64,000 nucleotides of DNA from an uncultured Flavobacteriales bacterium (lineage in GTDB: Bacteria; Bacteroidota; Bacteroidia; Flavobacteriales_D; Crocinitomicaceae): the NCBI GenBank assembly GCA_937876195.1, contig CALEIK010000025.1:309659-373658 (forward strand), read 5' to 3'. A model generated the notes under the pieces. That model saw only the letters and a list, made by a program, of their open reading frames with translations. It searched no databases and was not told the origin of the DNA. Position numbers and translations under genes: made by a program. Shown here piece after piece: positions 24,268 to 33,850 of this stretch (position 1 is the first letter of the stretch; every line of letters begins with the position of its first letter).

Positions 24268-24975
24268 CTATTCTAGTTCTCCACTTTTTGAGTTGATAAA
24301 TAGCTCGAGAAATTCATCAAAGGTCGTCAGTTGGTAATCACTCGGAACACCAAATAGATCACGATTCGGATGAAATTCATTCATTTTGACCAGTTCGTAG
24401 TCAACAACGCCATCCGCTGTAGGCACACTAAAACGAACAGGAAGCCCGGGTAACTCGTTGTAAAAAGTGCTGTACTTGGCAGATATATTTTTAAAATACA
24501 AGAATTCTATCGGCGTTTCGAAATTTGGGTGTGATACCATCATGCGATTGGCTTTTCTACCTAAAATTTTTGTTTTAAACAGTTTCTTTTTAAACGTGAA
24601 TTCACGTTTTGATTTCAGTGAGTCTGCTTTAGATTCATCGGTGCGAATTGAAAATTTTCCAATGGGTGTATCAAGCAATAAATAGGATTTTTGCATTTCC
24701 ATGTGTCGAATAACGACTTGTTTTCCCAATTGACTCGTGAAGTTTTCGACACGAAGTACGGTGTCATTTGTGTAAATAAACATTGAATTATCTGGAAATA
24801 ACGAACGCATTGCCGTGTCTCGAACAGTGATTTTATATTCGAGCATTCCCGTGAATGATTTATCCTTTTGAGCATTTACATTAATGGGACAGGCTAGCAC
24901 AATAATCGCAACAACCAAGATGTTAAAACCTGATGAAATTGATTCAAAAATTGAAAGACGATTGTTGTTGTTCAT
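24268..24975 (-). CDS. Exported protein of unknown function
   Basis: A secreted or periplasmic protein of about 235 residues. I favour the ATG at 24975 (MNNNNRLSIFES...), which leaves a shorter lead into the hydrophobic signal segment NILVVAIIVLACPINVNAQ; the frame is open from 24990. The mature part starts KDKSFTGMLEYKITV and shows an alternating strand pattern (YTNDTVLRVENFTSQLGKQ, KSYLLLDTPIGKFSI), reminiscent of the DUF4412/GLPGLI-type exported proteins of Bacteroidota that score protein or metal state, but I cannot place it firmly. It is followed by ftsK on the same strand after 138 bases. Confidence 0.65.
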   Translation of the reverse strand: MNNNNRLSIFESISSGFNILVVAIIVLACPINVNAQKDKSFTGMLEYKITVRDTAMRSLFPDNSMFIYTNDTVLRVENFTSQLGKQVVIRHMEMQKSYLLLDTPIGKFSIRTDESKADSLKSKREFTFKKKLFKTKILGRKANRMMVSHPNFETPIEFLYFKNISAKYSTFYNELPGLPVRFSVPTADGVVDYELVKMNEFHPNRDLFGVPSDYQLTTFDEFLELFINSKSGELE

Positions 24976-25113
24976 ACGCTTAATTTTCAACGTTTAAAAT
25001 GTATTAAGTTACAAAACTGCTAAAATAAATGCTTCGAAATTTAAAATCAATTCAATTGTTGAAAGTTCCAGTTTCAAATCTCAAAAAAGTCCTTCAACCA
25101 TTCGTTATTATAT

Positions 25114-25121
25114 TATTTTTG
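25114..25121 (+). promoter_or_regulatory. -7 box of the arginase-argS operon
   Basis: TATTTTTG, a TAnnTTTG match, 17 bases upstream of the arginase ATG. Confidence 0.45.
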
Positions 25122-25136
25122 TTCTAGAATCTAGAA
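25122..25136. promoter_or_regulatory. Candidate operator: TTCTAGA-A-TCTAGAA palindrome
   Basis: A perfect 7-bp inverted repeat around a single base fills the gap between the -7 box and the start codon of the arginase gene. A dimeric repressor bound here would block initiation. Its identity is unknown. Confidence 0.45.
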
Positions 25137-25138
25137 TT

Positions 25139-26095
25139 ATGCAGAAAGACATAACACTTTTGATCAATAAATCAGAAATCACGGCTGGAACAAGGGGTGC
25201 GTCCTTAGGTCCTGAAGCTATCATGACAGCAGCCAGGAAGAAAAATAATGATTTTTTCGGGAAGTATGATATCGAATACGTGGAGGAGTTCAACTACTTG
25301 TTGGACAGTGAAATAAAGTATCCGTTTGCAAAAAGAGTGGGTGGATTGGTAAAGGTGTTCGCATCAGTTTCATCGAAAGTAAAGGGCATACTTGCACGGA
25401 ATGAATTCCCTCTGTTGTTGGCTGCAGATCACGGTTCCGCGGGAGGAACAATCGCCGGAATTAAAGCGGCTTACCCGTCAAAACGTTTAGGTGTGATTTG
25501 GATAGATGCACATGCCGATTTACATACGCCATACACGACGCCCTCTGGAAACATGCATGGGATGCCACTTGCCACGGCTTTGGGGATTGATAATGAAGAG
25601 GAGCAGGTGAATGAATTATCGCCTGAAGTTATTGCGATGTGGAATGAGTTAAAAAATACAGGAATTGCTGGAGCAAAAGTGTTGCCTGGAGATATTGTCT
25701 TTATTGCTGTGAGAGATACCGAAGAACAAGAAGACGCATTAATGGAGCAATTAAATCTTAAAAATCACACGGTAGAGAAACTTCGTGATCACGGTGTTGA
25801 AGCCATTGTAAGAGAAACAATGGAGCAACTAAGCGATTGCGACATTATTTATGTATCTTTTGATGTGGATTCGATGGATCCAGGACTTACATCGCATGGT
25901 ACTGGAACGCCAGTAGAAGATGGGATCACTCCAGCGGAAGCTGAAATGTTTTTAAAAGCATTTGCAAAGGAAGAAAAAACAATCTGTATCGAATTTGTAG
26001 AGGTGAATCCATGTTTGGATGAGAAAAAGAACAGAATGGCTGAAATTACCTTCAACTTGTTGGAAGAAATGGTCGAAGTATTAGAGAAGAAATAG
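25139..26095 (+). CDS. Arginase/agmatinase family hydrolase, probably arginase
   Basis: A cytosolic binuclear manganese hydrolase of 318 residues that would cleave arginine to ornithine and urea. The metal ligands are in place: H98 in AADHGSAGG, D123, H125 and D127 in WIDAHADLHTP, and the SFDVDSMDP pair near 238-240. SGNMHGMPL near 136-144 matches the arginase substrate loop (arginases have NxHGMP), which favours arginase over agmatinase. The first metal motif reads ADHGSAGG where the usual form is GGDHS, an odd variant. It overlaps no gene but is separated from argS by a single base, so the operon joins arginine breakdown with arginine charging. Confidence 0.88.
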   Translation: MQKDITLLINKSEITAGTRGASLGPEAIMTAARKKNNDFFGKYDIEYVEEFNYLLDSEIKYPFAKRVGGLVKVFASVSSKVKGILARNEFPLLLAADHGSAGGTIAGIKAAYPSKRLGVIWIDAHADLHTPYTTPSGNMHGMPLATALGIDNEEEQVNELSPEVIAMWNELKNTGIAGAKVLPGDIVFIAVRDTEEQEDALMEQLNLKNHTVEKLRDHGVEAIVRETMEQLSDCDIIYVSFDVDSMDPGLTSHGTGTPVEDGITPAEAEMFLKAFAKEEKTICIEFVEVNPCLDEKKNRMAEITFNLLEEMVEVLEKK

Positions 26096-26096
26096 G

Positions 26097-27992
26097 ATGG
26101 AGAAAGAAATAAAGGAATTGCTTCTAAAGGGTGGAGTTGAGATATTGGGAACTCAAATCGAAGAGGAGATAATTCAGTTTCAAAAGACGAGAAAGGATAT
26201 TGATGGTGATTTAACATTGGTTATATTCCCATTTGTCAAGTTGTTGAAGACCTCACCGCTTGAGGCTGGTGAAAAGATAGGCGCTTTTCTAAAAGAACAT
26301 TTGGAGGATATTGAGTCGTACAATGTAGTCAGTGGCTTTTTGAACTTTACAATAGCAGATAGACATTGGTTGAAACAATTGAATGATGTTTCAAAAACTG
26401 AAAATTATGGATTCAGACGACCCAATTCAAGACCAATGCTCATGGTTGAATATTCTTCACCGAATACAAACAAGCCACTGCATTTGGGACATCTAAGAAA
26501 TAATTTTTTAGGCTACTCTGTCGCTGAGATATTGAAGGCGTATGGACACGAGGTTATAAAAACGCAAATCATCAACGATCGCGGAATTCACATCTGTAAA
26601 AGTATGCTGGCTTGGGAGAAATTTTCACCCACTGATGAGAAAGGTGAGCGAGAAACACCAGTAAATACAGGATTGAAAGGAGACAAACTTGTTGGAAAGT
26701 ATTACGTGGAGTTCGATAAACAACTCAAAAAAGAAACCACTGAGATTTTAAGTGCTTGGGAACAAGGGAACTTTGATAATTATCCCGTTGAAGTGGTTGC
26801 TGAATACCAGCGATTAAATGCTTCAAAGGAAGGGAAAGATGAAAAGGCCATAGCTGGAATTGATGCGAAGATGGTCGATTTAGCGAAGAATCAAACATCT
26901 TTATTGCAAGAGGCGCAGGAAATGCTTGTGAAGTGGGAAGCAAGAGATCCTCAAGTGTACTTGTTGTGGACTACAATGAACGGTTGGGTATATGACGGTT
27001 TTAAGCAGACGTACGACGCAATGGGGGTTGATTTTGATAAACTCTATTTTGAGTCGGATACATTTTTGCTTGGAAAGGATATCGTGGCAGAAGGGATGAA
27101 ATCAGGCGTGTTTTATCAAAAAGAAGATGGTTCCGTTTGGATTGACTTGACTGAGGAGGGGTTGGATGAGAAACTCGTATTAAGATCTGATGGAACTGCC
27201 GTCTATATGACGCAAGACGTTGGAACGGCTGTTGACCGTTTTCACGATTACCCGAAGTTAACGGGTATCATCTACACTGTAGGAAATGAGCAAGATTATC
27301 ATTTTAAGGTACTTTTCTTGATTCTAGAAAAATTAGGTTATGAGTGGGCAGACAATTGCCATCATTTGTCCTACGGTATGGTTGATTTACCCACTGGTAA
27401 AATGAAATCTCGAGAAGGTACCGTCGTAGATGCAGATGATTTAATGGCAGAAGTTGTTTCACAAGCGGAGGAGATGACAAAGGAGCGTGGGCACATCGAG
27501 GGATTCACAACAGAAGAGAAAAATCAGCTCTACCAGTTGATAGGAATGGGAGGATTAAAATATTACCTACTCAAAGTGGATCCGAAGAAAAGAATGTTGT
27601 TCAATCCTGAAGAGTCTATTGAACTCAATGGAAATACAGGACCTTTCATTCAGTATGCCCATGCGCGAATTAAATCACTACTGAAAAAAGCGGGAAGTTA
27701 TGGCGCATTGACAGAAACTGGCTTGCGCGCAGAAGAAAAGGAGATTATTAAGCATTTGGTCACTTTTCCATCCGTGGTGGAAGAAGCGGCAAAGAACTAT
27801 TCGCCAGCCGTTATTGCGAATTATTCATATGAACTGGTTAAATTGTACAATCATTTTTATCAAAGTGTTCCTATCTTGATAGAGGAAGACGAAGAGTTAA
27901 AAAATATGCGTCTTGTTCTGAGTGAGAATGTGGCAAAGGTGATTAAATTAGCTATGCAGTTGCTTGGTGTGCAAGTACCTGAACGAATGTAG
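26097..27992 (+). CDS. argS: Arginyl-tRNA synthetase
   Basis: A class I aminoacyl-tRNA synthetase that charges tRNA-Arg. Seen: the N-terminal Arg_tRNA_synt_N domain, the HIGH motif as SSPNTNKPLHLGHLRN (about 115-130), the KMSKS-equivalent MKSREGT near 436 and the C-terminal DALR anticodon-binding domain (NTGPFIQYAHARIKSLL onwards). At 631 residues it is longer than most ArgS. The extra length looks like a charged insert around residues 213-262 (NFDNYPVEVVAEYQRLN ... AKMVDLAKNQTS). The ATG lies one base after the arginase stop. The gene is essential in all bacteria. Confidence 0.96.
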   Translation: MEKEIKELLLKGGVEILGTQIEEEIIQFQKTRKDIDGDLTLVIFPFVKLLKTSPLEAGEKIGAFLKEHLEDIESYNVVSGFLNFTIADRHWLKQLNDVSKTENYGFRRPNSRPMLMVEYSSPNTNKPLHLGHLRNNFLGYSVAEILKAYGHEVIKTQIINDRGIHICKSMLAWEKFSPTDEKGERETPVNTGLKGDKLVGKYYVEFDKQLKKETTEILSAWEQGNFDNYPVEVVAEYQRLNASKEGKDEKAIAGIDAKMVDLAKNQTSLLQEAQEMLVKWEARDPQVYLLWTTMNGWVYDGFKQTYDAMGVDFDKLYFESDTFLLGKDIVAEGMKSGVFYQKEDGSVWIDLTEEGLDEKLVLRSDGTAVYMTQDVGTAVDRFHDYPKLTGIIYTVGNEQDYHFKVLFLILEKLGYEWADNCHHLSYGMVDLPTGKMKSREGTVVDADDLMAEVVSQAEEMTKERGHIEGFTTEEKNQLYQLIGMGGLKYYLLKVDPKKRMLFNPEESIELNGNTGPFIQYAHARIKSLLKKAGSYGALTETGLRAEEKEIIKHLVTFPSVVEEAAKNYSPAVIANYSYELVKLYNHFYQSVPILIEEDEELKNMRLVLSENVAKVIKLAMQLLGVQVPERM

Positions 27993-28021
27993 TATGTTGT
28001 AGGTTTCTTAACGAGGAAAGC

Positions 28022-30178
28022 ATGACGGATTTTTTTAAGCACCTGATGCACGAATTTGAATTACCGCTAGGAAATCCGGTATTGATCTTTTCGTTGATTT
28101 TATTTATCATTCTACTTTCTCCGATTCTATTGAGAAAGTTAAATATCCCTGGGATTATTGGCTTAATTATAGCGGGCGTTGTTGTTGGTCCGCATGGATT
28201 AAACATTCTTGAAAAAACTTCGGCTGTTGAGCTTTTTTCAACAATTGGTCTTCTTTATATCATGTTCATCGCAGGACTTGAACTCGATATGAACGAGTTT
28301 AAATCGAATCGAAACAAGAGTCTCTTGTTTGGACTATTTACGTTCATTTTTCCTTTGACAATAGGATTTCCGGTATGCTATTACCTCTTGGGATATGACT
28401 TTAATGCCAGCTTTTTGACTGCCAGTATGTTCGCCACACACACGCTTGTTGCCTATCCGATTGTTAGCAAATTGGGTGTTTCTAAGAATCAAGAGGTTGC
28501 TGTTACAGTGGGGGGTACAATTTTAACCGATACTGCCGTCCTGATTATTTTGGCGGTAATCATGGGGAATAGTGAAGGTAATTTGAATCAGGAGTTTTGG
28601 ATCCGATTGATAGTTTCATTGTCCATTTTTTCAGTAATTATGTTTTTGATCATTCCGAGAATTGCCAAATGGTTTTTTCGGAAATTGGAAAGTGAGAAAC
28701 ACTCACACTATATTTTCGTGTTGTCAATCGTTTTTTTGGCGGCATTCTTAGCAGAAGTAGCTGGAGTTGAGCCTATTATTGGTGCCTTTGTCGCGGGGTT
28801 GGCATTGAACAAACTCATTCCCCATTCCTCTGCACTTATGAATCGAATAGAGTTTATTGGTAACTCCCTGTTCATTCCATTTTTCCTAATAAGTGTCGGA
28901 ATGCTAGTAGATGTGAGCGTCATTTTAAGTGGACCTACTGCTCTTATCATAGCAGGAACACTTTCTGTGGTAGCACTGTTCGGCAAATGGTTTGCTGCGT
29001 TGATAACTCAAATTGTGTTTAAATATACGAAAACACAAAGACAACTTATTTTTGGACTCAGTAGTGCGCATGCTGCTGCGACGCTTGCCGTGATTTTGGT
29101 TGGTTACAAAGCTGGAATTCTAGATGAAAACATTCTTAATGGAACAATCGTGCTGATACTAATTACCTGCATTGTGGCATCATTTGCAACTGAAAAAGCC
29201 GCTAAAAAGATGATTATTGAATCCGAAAATGATAATGAAAGCTTGGTCAAAGCCAACGGCGTTCAAAGTGAACACATTCTTTTACCGATAGAAAATGTAA
29301 GGAACATTGAGAAACTTTTAGAGTTGGCTATTTTTATTAAAGACAAGAAATCAGCAAATCCAGTATCAATCCTTTCGGTGGTGTCCAATAATGATGAGGC
29401 AGAAATTAACATTCTTAAAACGAGAAACAAACTTGAGGAGTTTGTAAAGCAAGCATCAGCTTCTGAAACAAAAGTCAATATCATTACCACGATTGACCAT
29501 AATCCCGCAAGTGGTATTGCCCGTATTTCAAGAGAAATCATGGCTGATATTATTATTTTAGGATGGCCACAACGCTCAGGACTTATTGATAAATTAATCG
29601 GTGACAAAGTTGAAGGCATATTGGGCAGCTCAGACAAGACAACGTTTGTCTGTTATTTGGAAAAACCGCTGGTATTGCACAAAAGAATAGTTATAACAGT
29701 ACCGCCCTTGGCAGAACATGAAAACGGATTCGGTTTATGGCTCTCAAAAACAGCGAAATTAGCTCAGGAACTTAGTATTCCAATTGTTATGTATTGTACA
29801 GAACCAACTGAAAAAGCCGTTGAAAAGTTCGCTGAAACGAAAAAACTGACAGCATCAATTACCATGAAGTTATTCACAGATTGGGAAGATTTTCTAGTAC
29901 TTTCCAGAAGTATTCAGAAGGAAGATTTATTTATTTTAGTTTCTGCGCGAAAAGGTGCTACATCCTACATGGGGATTCTTGAGAATTTGCCCGCTAAACT
30001 CGAAAAGCACTTTGCGAAGAATAGCAGATTTATTATTTATCCTCAACAATACGCTGACACTATGGGTAGAGGACAATATAGAGATGTTTCGGCAGAGCCA
30101 CTGAACAAAGGAATTGAAGCCGTACAAAAGATAGGGAAGGGCATAGGTACTATTTTTAAGAGTAAGGAGCACGAATGA
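28022..30178 (+). CDS. CPA2-type cation:proton antiporter with C-terminal stress-protein domain
   Basis: A 718-residue inner-membrane antiporter of the KefB/NapA type. About 12-13 transmembrane helices fill residues 15-390, with the CPA2 hallmarks PGIIGLIIAGVVVGPHGL near 44-61 and an LTDTAVLI-type segment (GGTILTDTAVLIILAVI) that carries the ion-binding Asp. The C-terminal 320 residues (HILLPIENVRNIEKLLELA, DIIILGWPQRSG, then RIVITVPPLAEHENGF) look like two universal-stress-protein-like modules, probably a regulatory nucleotide-binding part, in place of the RCK domain of Kef systems. It probably exchanges Na+ or K+ for protons. It starts 29 bases after argS. Confidence 0.88.
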   Translation: MTDFFKHLMHEFELPLGNPVLIFSLILFIILLSPILLRKLNIPGIIGLIIAGVVVGPHGLNILEKTSAVELFSTIGLLYIMFIAGLELDMNEFKSNRNKSLLFGLFTFIFPLTIGFPVCYYLLGYDFNASFLTASMFATHTLVAYPIVSKLGVSKNQEVAVTVGGTILTDTAVLIILAVIMGNSEGNLNQEFWIRLIVSLSIFSVIMFLIIPRIAKWFFRKLESEKHSHYIFVLSIVFLAAFLAEVAGVEPIIGAFVAGLALNKLIPHSSALMNRIEFIGNSLFIPFFLISVGMLVDVSVILSGPTALIIAGTLSVVALFGKWFAALITQIVFKYTKTQRQLIFGLSSAHAAATLAVILVGYKAGILDENILNGTIVLILITCIVASFATEKAAKKMIIESENDNESLVKANGVQSEHILLPIENVRNIEKLLELAIFIKDKKSANPVSILSVVSNNDEAEINILKTRNKLEEFVKQASASETKVNIITTIDHNPASGIARISREIMADIIILGWPQRSGLIDKLIGDKVEGILGSSDKTTFVCYLEKPLVLHKRIVITVPPLAEHENGFGLWLSKTAKLAQELSIPIVMYCTEPTEKAVEKFAETKKLTASITMKLFTDWEDFLVLSRSIQKEDLFILVSARKGATSYMGILENLPAKLEKHFAKNSRFIIYPQQYADTMGRGQYRDVSAEPLNKGIEAVQKIGKGIGTIFKSKEHE

Positions 30179-30331
30179 TTTTGGATGAAAATGGATGGTT
30201 GGCTGTTGCTTTGAGTTGAGCAATCATTAATTTAAAGGTATTTTAGTAAATTAGTGCTTCGACAATCGATTTGACCGAGTTTCGATTAGATGCCTTGAGC
30301 CCTTTTTAATTGAATAAATTAATTTTATCAG

Positions 30332-31654
30332 ATGTTACTAGGTTTAATTCAAAAAGTATTTCAATTTCTGCGTCTAACGCACGAAAAGGAGGATCATAAA
30401 ATCATTCATGAAGTAATTGAGAAAGGAATTGTCGTTCGCGGTACGAACCTTTGGATTTTAATCTTCGCGATTCTCGTTGCATCGGTTGGGTTAAACATGA
30501 ACTCTACAGCCGTAATCATTGGAGCCATGTTGATTTCTCCATTAATGGGACCAATAAATGGTATTGGTTACAGCGTGGCAACCTATAATTTCACGTTGTT
30601 CAGAAGATCACTGAAGAACTTTGCCTTCTCTGCTGTGGCAGGACTGGTTACTTCTACCATGTATTTTTTACTGACACCAATCAGTACGGAGCATTCCGAA
30701 TTATTGGCAAGAACAAGTCCCACGATATTTGATGTTTTAATCGCGCTTTTTGGTGGATTGGCGGGAATTGTTGCAATAAGCAGCAAAAACAAGGGAAACG
30801 TGATTCCAGGTGTTGCAATTGCAACGGCCTTGATGCCACCACTTTGTACAGCGGGGTATGGACTTTCAATTGGTAATTTTTCTTATTTTTTTGGAGCTCT
30901 TTACCTGTTTACGATTAACTCGGTGTTTATTGCACTTTCAGCCATGGTTGTTTCTCAACTATTGAAATTACCGAGGCAAACCCATTTGCTTTCGAGAGAA
31001 ATAAAAAACAAGAACATCGCCATTAGTGTAGTTATTGCGTTGACTGTTCTTCCGAGCGTTTATTTAGGGTATACTTTAGTGAAGAAGGAGAAGTTTAAAA
31101 GTACGGCTGATTTATTTATTCAAAAAGTAGGGATTTGGGAAGGAAACTTCCTGTTGAATAGTAAAATTGATGCAGATGAGAAAACGATTAAACTCGTTTA
31201 CGGTGGGAGCGAATTCGATAAGAATACCGTTCTGGAATTGGAAGAAAAGGCAAACGACCTAGGATTAGGGGATGCGAAATTGATCGTTGAACAGGGATGG
31301 AAAATCAAAGATTTCGACGGTGCGCTTGAGCAAAACAACCAGCAGCGACAATTGACAGCAGAAATAAGTCGTTTGAAAAATAATCTTGACCAAGCCACAT
31401 TGAAACTTGACAGCATACAAACTATTTCAGGAACAGGAGAATTTTTGCTAAAGGAAATTCGTCCGCTATACCCAATGATAGTATCATGTTCGTATGCAAT
31501 TTCAAAACGGTATGTTAGTTCATCCAGTAAGTCCAAGACAGTTTCCTTGGTTGTTTTTGATATCAATGAGGAATTATCTGAGGAAGAAAAGTTGAAAATT
31601 AAGAAGTGGCTCGAAAATCGATTAAAAACCGATGAGGTAATTCTTCGTTTCTAG
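30332..31654 (+). CDS. DUF389 membrane protein
   Basis: A 440-residue inner-membrane protein of the DUF389 (TIGR00341-like) family of unknown function. Six to seven transmembrane helices lie between residues 40 and 245, with the conserved NSTAVIIGAMLISPLMGPI near 56-75 and GVAIATALMPPLCTAGYGL near 165-185. The C-terminal part (about 255-440) is soluble, with a coiled coil (QQRQLTAEISRLKNNLDQATLKLDSI) and a BON-like or OsmC-like strand pattern. It follows the antiporter by 153 bases of non-coding sequence and may share its ion-homeostasis context, but no direct role is known. Confidence 0.88.
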   Translation: MLLGLIQKVFQFLRLTHEKEDHKIIHEVIEKGIVVRGTNLWILIFAILVASVGLNMNSTAVIIGAMLISPLMGPINGIGYSVATYNFTLFRRSLKNFAFSAVAGLVTSTMYFLLTPISTEHSELLARTSPTIFDVLIALFGGLAGIVAISSKNKGNVIPGVAIATALMPPLCTAGYGLSIGNFSYFFGALYLFTINSVFIALSAMVVSQLLKLPRQTHLLSREIKNKNIAISVVIALTVLPSVYLGYTLVKKEKFKSTADLFIQKVGIWEGNFLLNSKIDADEKTIKLVYGGSEFDKNTVLELEEKANDLGLGDAKLIVEQGWKIKDFDGALEQNNQQRQLTAEISRLKNNLDQATLKLDSIQTISGTGEFLLKEIRPLYPMIVSCSYAISKRYVSSSSKSKTVSLVVFDINEELSEEEKLKIKKWLENRLKTDEVILRF

Positions 31655-31755
31655 CAATTTTCATAAAATTCGTTAAAACACCTACGCTATTCACCATTAT
31701 CCCATCCAAAGCTGAGGTTTTCAATTATTTTTGGGTGCTTCAAATGAAACAATAG

Positions 31756-32151
31756 ATGCTAAGATCACTAGAAGAAAGTAAGCTTATTCGATTTTTTTGG
31801 TTTTGCCTCATGTTACATGTGTTAAATTGCAGTGTTGATATTCCAGATCCGAAAGGTCAGCAGGTTACTGAGAATTTATCGTTTAACGATCAAGAGAGTA
31901 TCGTTGAAATTGTAGTTGAAAAGATGCTTGGATTTGGTAACGTAATCGCAGAGTACGATGACGTTGATGGAAGAAAGCACGATAAAATTCAGGTAACGTA
32001 TTCACTTGATTTGGTATTCTTTAGTACATTGAATTTGTATTCATTCGTTCTCAACGATTTTAAAGAGAAAAGTAGCGGTTCTTTTTTCTATTCTGGACAT
32101 TCTAGTTTAGAACACATTAAAAATTTTCTTCACCCACCAGAGTTGTTATAG
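31756..32151 (+). CDS. Small exported protein of unknown function
   Basis: A 131-residue reading frame that appears real: it has a plausible N-terminal hydrophobic stretch (LIRFFWFCLMLHVLNC) followed by a small secreted domain with alternating strands (SIVEIVVEKMLGFGNVIAEYDDVDG, then HDKIQVTYSLDLVFFSTLNLY). VLNC is only a partial lipobox, so lipoprotein status is uncertain. The internal ATG at about 31810 would remove a charged leader and leave MLHVLNC, so the start is uncertain. It lies between the DUF389 gene and the outer-membrane gene at 32248. No family was recognised. Confidence 0.55.
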   Translation: MLRSLEESKLIRFFWFCLMLHVLNCSVDIPDPKGQQVTENLSFNDQESIVEIVVEKMLGFGNVIAEYDDVDGRKHDKIQVTYSLDLVFFSTLNLYSFVLNDFKEKSSGSFFYSGHSSLEHIKNFLHPPELL

Positions 32152-32247
32152 TGTTTCAGTTGGCTCTAGCCATTAATTCGAATCGAATAGGATTTGAATT
32201 TTGATTTTCGAACACAGGTTTAAACACCAAATATAACATCAACATAC

Positions 32248-33123
32248 ATGAAAATTTTTAATTTTTTAACCGCCTTGCTTTGGGCGAATTGTGCAGTATA
32301 TGCGCAGTACGAAAATGATAGTACAAAAATGAATAAAAACAGACTAGATAGCCTGTATATAGAAGAAGTGGAAAATAAGCAATCTCCAGATAAGGTTTTA
32401 CATGCAGAGCCTCTTTACATTGACTTAATTCGCGACTTAGGAGCGAGGAAGGGAGAAAAGGAGTGGAACGTTGGAGTGGGACTCACAGATAATAATAAGT
32501 ATGATTCATACGAGGCGCTAGTAGAATACGAGTGGGCGCCTATCAATCGTTTAGGTCTTGAAGTCGAGTTGCCATTCACGTTCTATTACACTGCAAATGG
32601 AAATGGTGGAGCACCACAAAGTAAGTTGAATGCTATAAAACTTGCAGCTCAATACACTTTTTTGGTATCTGAAAAGGCAAAAACATCATTGGCTGTCGGC
32701 TATTTACACGAATTTGAAATGATCGAATTTAGCCGATACGGTAAGGCCGATCCTTTTTATGGTAATTTATATAGTCCATTTTTTGTTGCTGCAAAAAGGT
32801 GGGGGGACAATTACCATACCCTTGTATACACCGGTCCAATGATCGAGCATCAATTTTCAAACGGAGTGGTGCATGTAAACTGGCAAATAAACAGTAACGT
32901 TCATTACATGATCCCAGGAACAAGAAACTTTTTTGGGGTTGAGTTTAATAAGACCATTGACCATTTAGGAGATTTTGATATGACAATTCGTCCCCAAATG
33001 CGTGTTGGGATTTCGGATAACTTACTGATTGGAATAGTCACAGGTATTCCAATTAGCAGAGAAAATGAGCGATTTAGCAGCTTTTTACGATTGATTTACG
33101 AGCCTGGACATAAAAAATGGTAA
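32248..33123 (+). CDS. HAEPLYID family outer-membrane protein
   Basis: A 291-residue exported protein with signal peptide MKIFNFLTALLWANCAVYAQ. It carries the name-giving HAEPLYID motif at residues 52-59, followed by LIRDLGARKGEKEWNVGVG, the family core. The rest is a set of amphipathic strands (YDSYEALVEYEWAPINRLGLE, FYYTANG, YTFLVSEKAKTSLAVGYLHEF, MRVGISDNLLIGIVTGIP) that suggest an outer-membrane beta-barrel. The family is widespread in Bacteroidota, often by DUF2490 and transport genes; its role is unknown. It lies 10 bases from the DUF2490 gene. Confidence 0.8.
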   Translation: MKIFNFLTALLWANCAVYAQYENDSTKMNKNRLDSLYIEEVENKQSPDKVLHAEPLYIDLIRDLGARKGEKEWNVGVGLTDNNKYDSYEALVEYEWAPINRLGLEVELPFTFYYTANGNGGAPQSKLNAIKLAAQYTFLVSEKAKTSLAVGYLHEFEMIEFSRYGKADPFYGNLYSPFFVAAKRWGDNYHTLVYTGPMIEHQFSNGVVHVNWQINSNVHYMIPGTRNFFGVEFNKTIDHLGDFDMTIRPQMRVGISDNLLIGIVTGIPISRENERFSSFLRLIYEPGHKKW

Positions 33124-33133
33124 ACTATAAAAT

Positions 33134-33787
33134 ATGAAACATTACTTATTCATCGTTGTTTTTTTTCCATTCATTGCAATATCGCAAAATAGCGATTTTG
33201 GCAACTGGTTGATATTTCTAGGAAACAAGGGATTCAAAGAGAAATTCAACTGGCACAGCGAACTTCAATACCGCAACTACAACGCTATTGGAGATTTAGA
33301 GCAATTACTTGTCAGAACTGGAGTCGGAATGAATCTTTCGGAAAATAACAACAATGTTTTGCTGGGTTATGGATATGTGCGCAGTGAGAACTACGATCCA
33401 TCGAATACCGAAAAACTGGTCACCGAAGAGCACCGAGTGTTTCAACAATTCATCACCAAGCAATCGTTTGGACGATTTAATTTTCAGCACAGATACAGAT
33501 TTGAACAGCGTTTTATTAAACACAATTTCAGAATGCGTTTGCGCTATTTTTTCGGGTTGCAAATCCCAATAAACAGGAAGGAATTGATAGAGAAAACGAC
33601 CTATTTTTCAGCTTACAACGAAGTTTTTCTGAATACTCATCACGCAGTCTTTGATAGAAATCGTCTGTATGTTGGAGCGGGTTACAAATTCAACAAAGCC
33701 GTACGGGTAGAAGTAGGGTATATGAACCAAGTGTTGTCCAGTTTTAACCGTGATCAGTTGAATGTGTTTGCGTTTATCTCGATTTAA
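33134..33787 (+). CDS. DUF2490 outer-membrane beta-barrel protein
   Basis: A 217-residue outer-membrane protein. The signal peptide MKHYLFIVVFFPFIAISQ is followed by the DUF2490 pattern: NSDFGNWLIFLGNKGFKEKFNWHSELQYRNYN (positions 19-50), then HRVFQQF, NFQHRYRFEQRFI and RMRLRYFFGLQIP, a barrel of about ten strands. The family has unknown function. It lies 10 bases downstream of the HAEPLYID gene, so they form a two-gene unit. Its signal sequence happens to hold the near-palindrome ATCGCAAAATAGCGATT, similar to the 28-bp palindrome at 17891. Confidence 0.85.
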   Translation: MKHYLFIVVFFPFIAISQNSDFGNWLIFLGNKGFKEKFNWHSELQYRNYNAIGDLEQLLVRTGVGMNLSENNNNVLLGYGYVRSENYDPSNTEKLVTEEHRVFQQFITKQSFGRFNFQHRYRFEQRFIKHNFRMRLRYFFGLQIPINRKELIEKTTYFSAYNEVFLNTHHAVFDRNRLYVGAGYKFNKAVRVEVGYMNQVLSSFNRDQLNVFAFISI

Positions 33788-33850
33788 TGTAATTAATTTT
33801 CCATTGTAAATTTGAAGTTATACCTGAGTGCCAATTTTTCATAATTGTGA

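Noticed and set aside
25122..25136. T-box leader for argS
   Set aside because: The upstream region is far too short and lacks the specifier loop and T-box motif; the palindrome is a simple inverted repeat.
33175..33200. GCAATATCGCAAAATAGCGATT near-palindrome like the 17891 one
   Set aside because: It lies in the signal-peptide/start region of the DUF2490 gene and is imperfect; coincidence of codons is enough.
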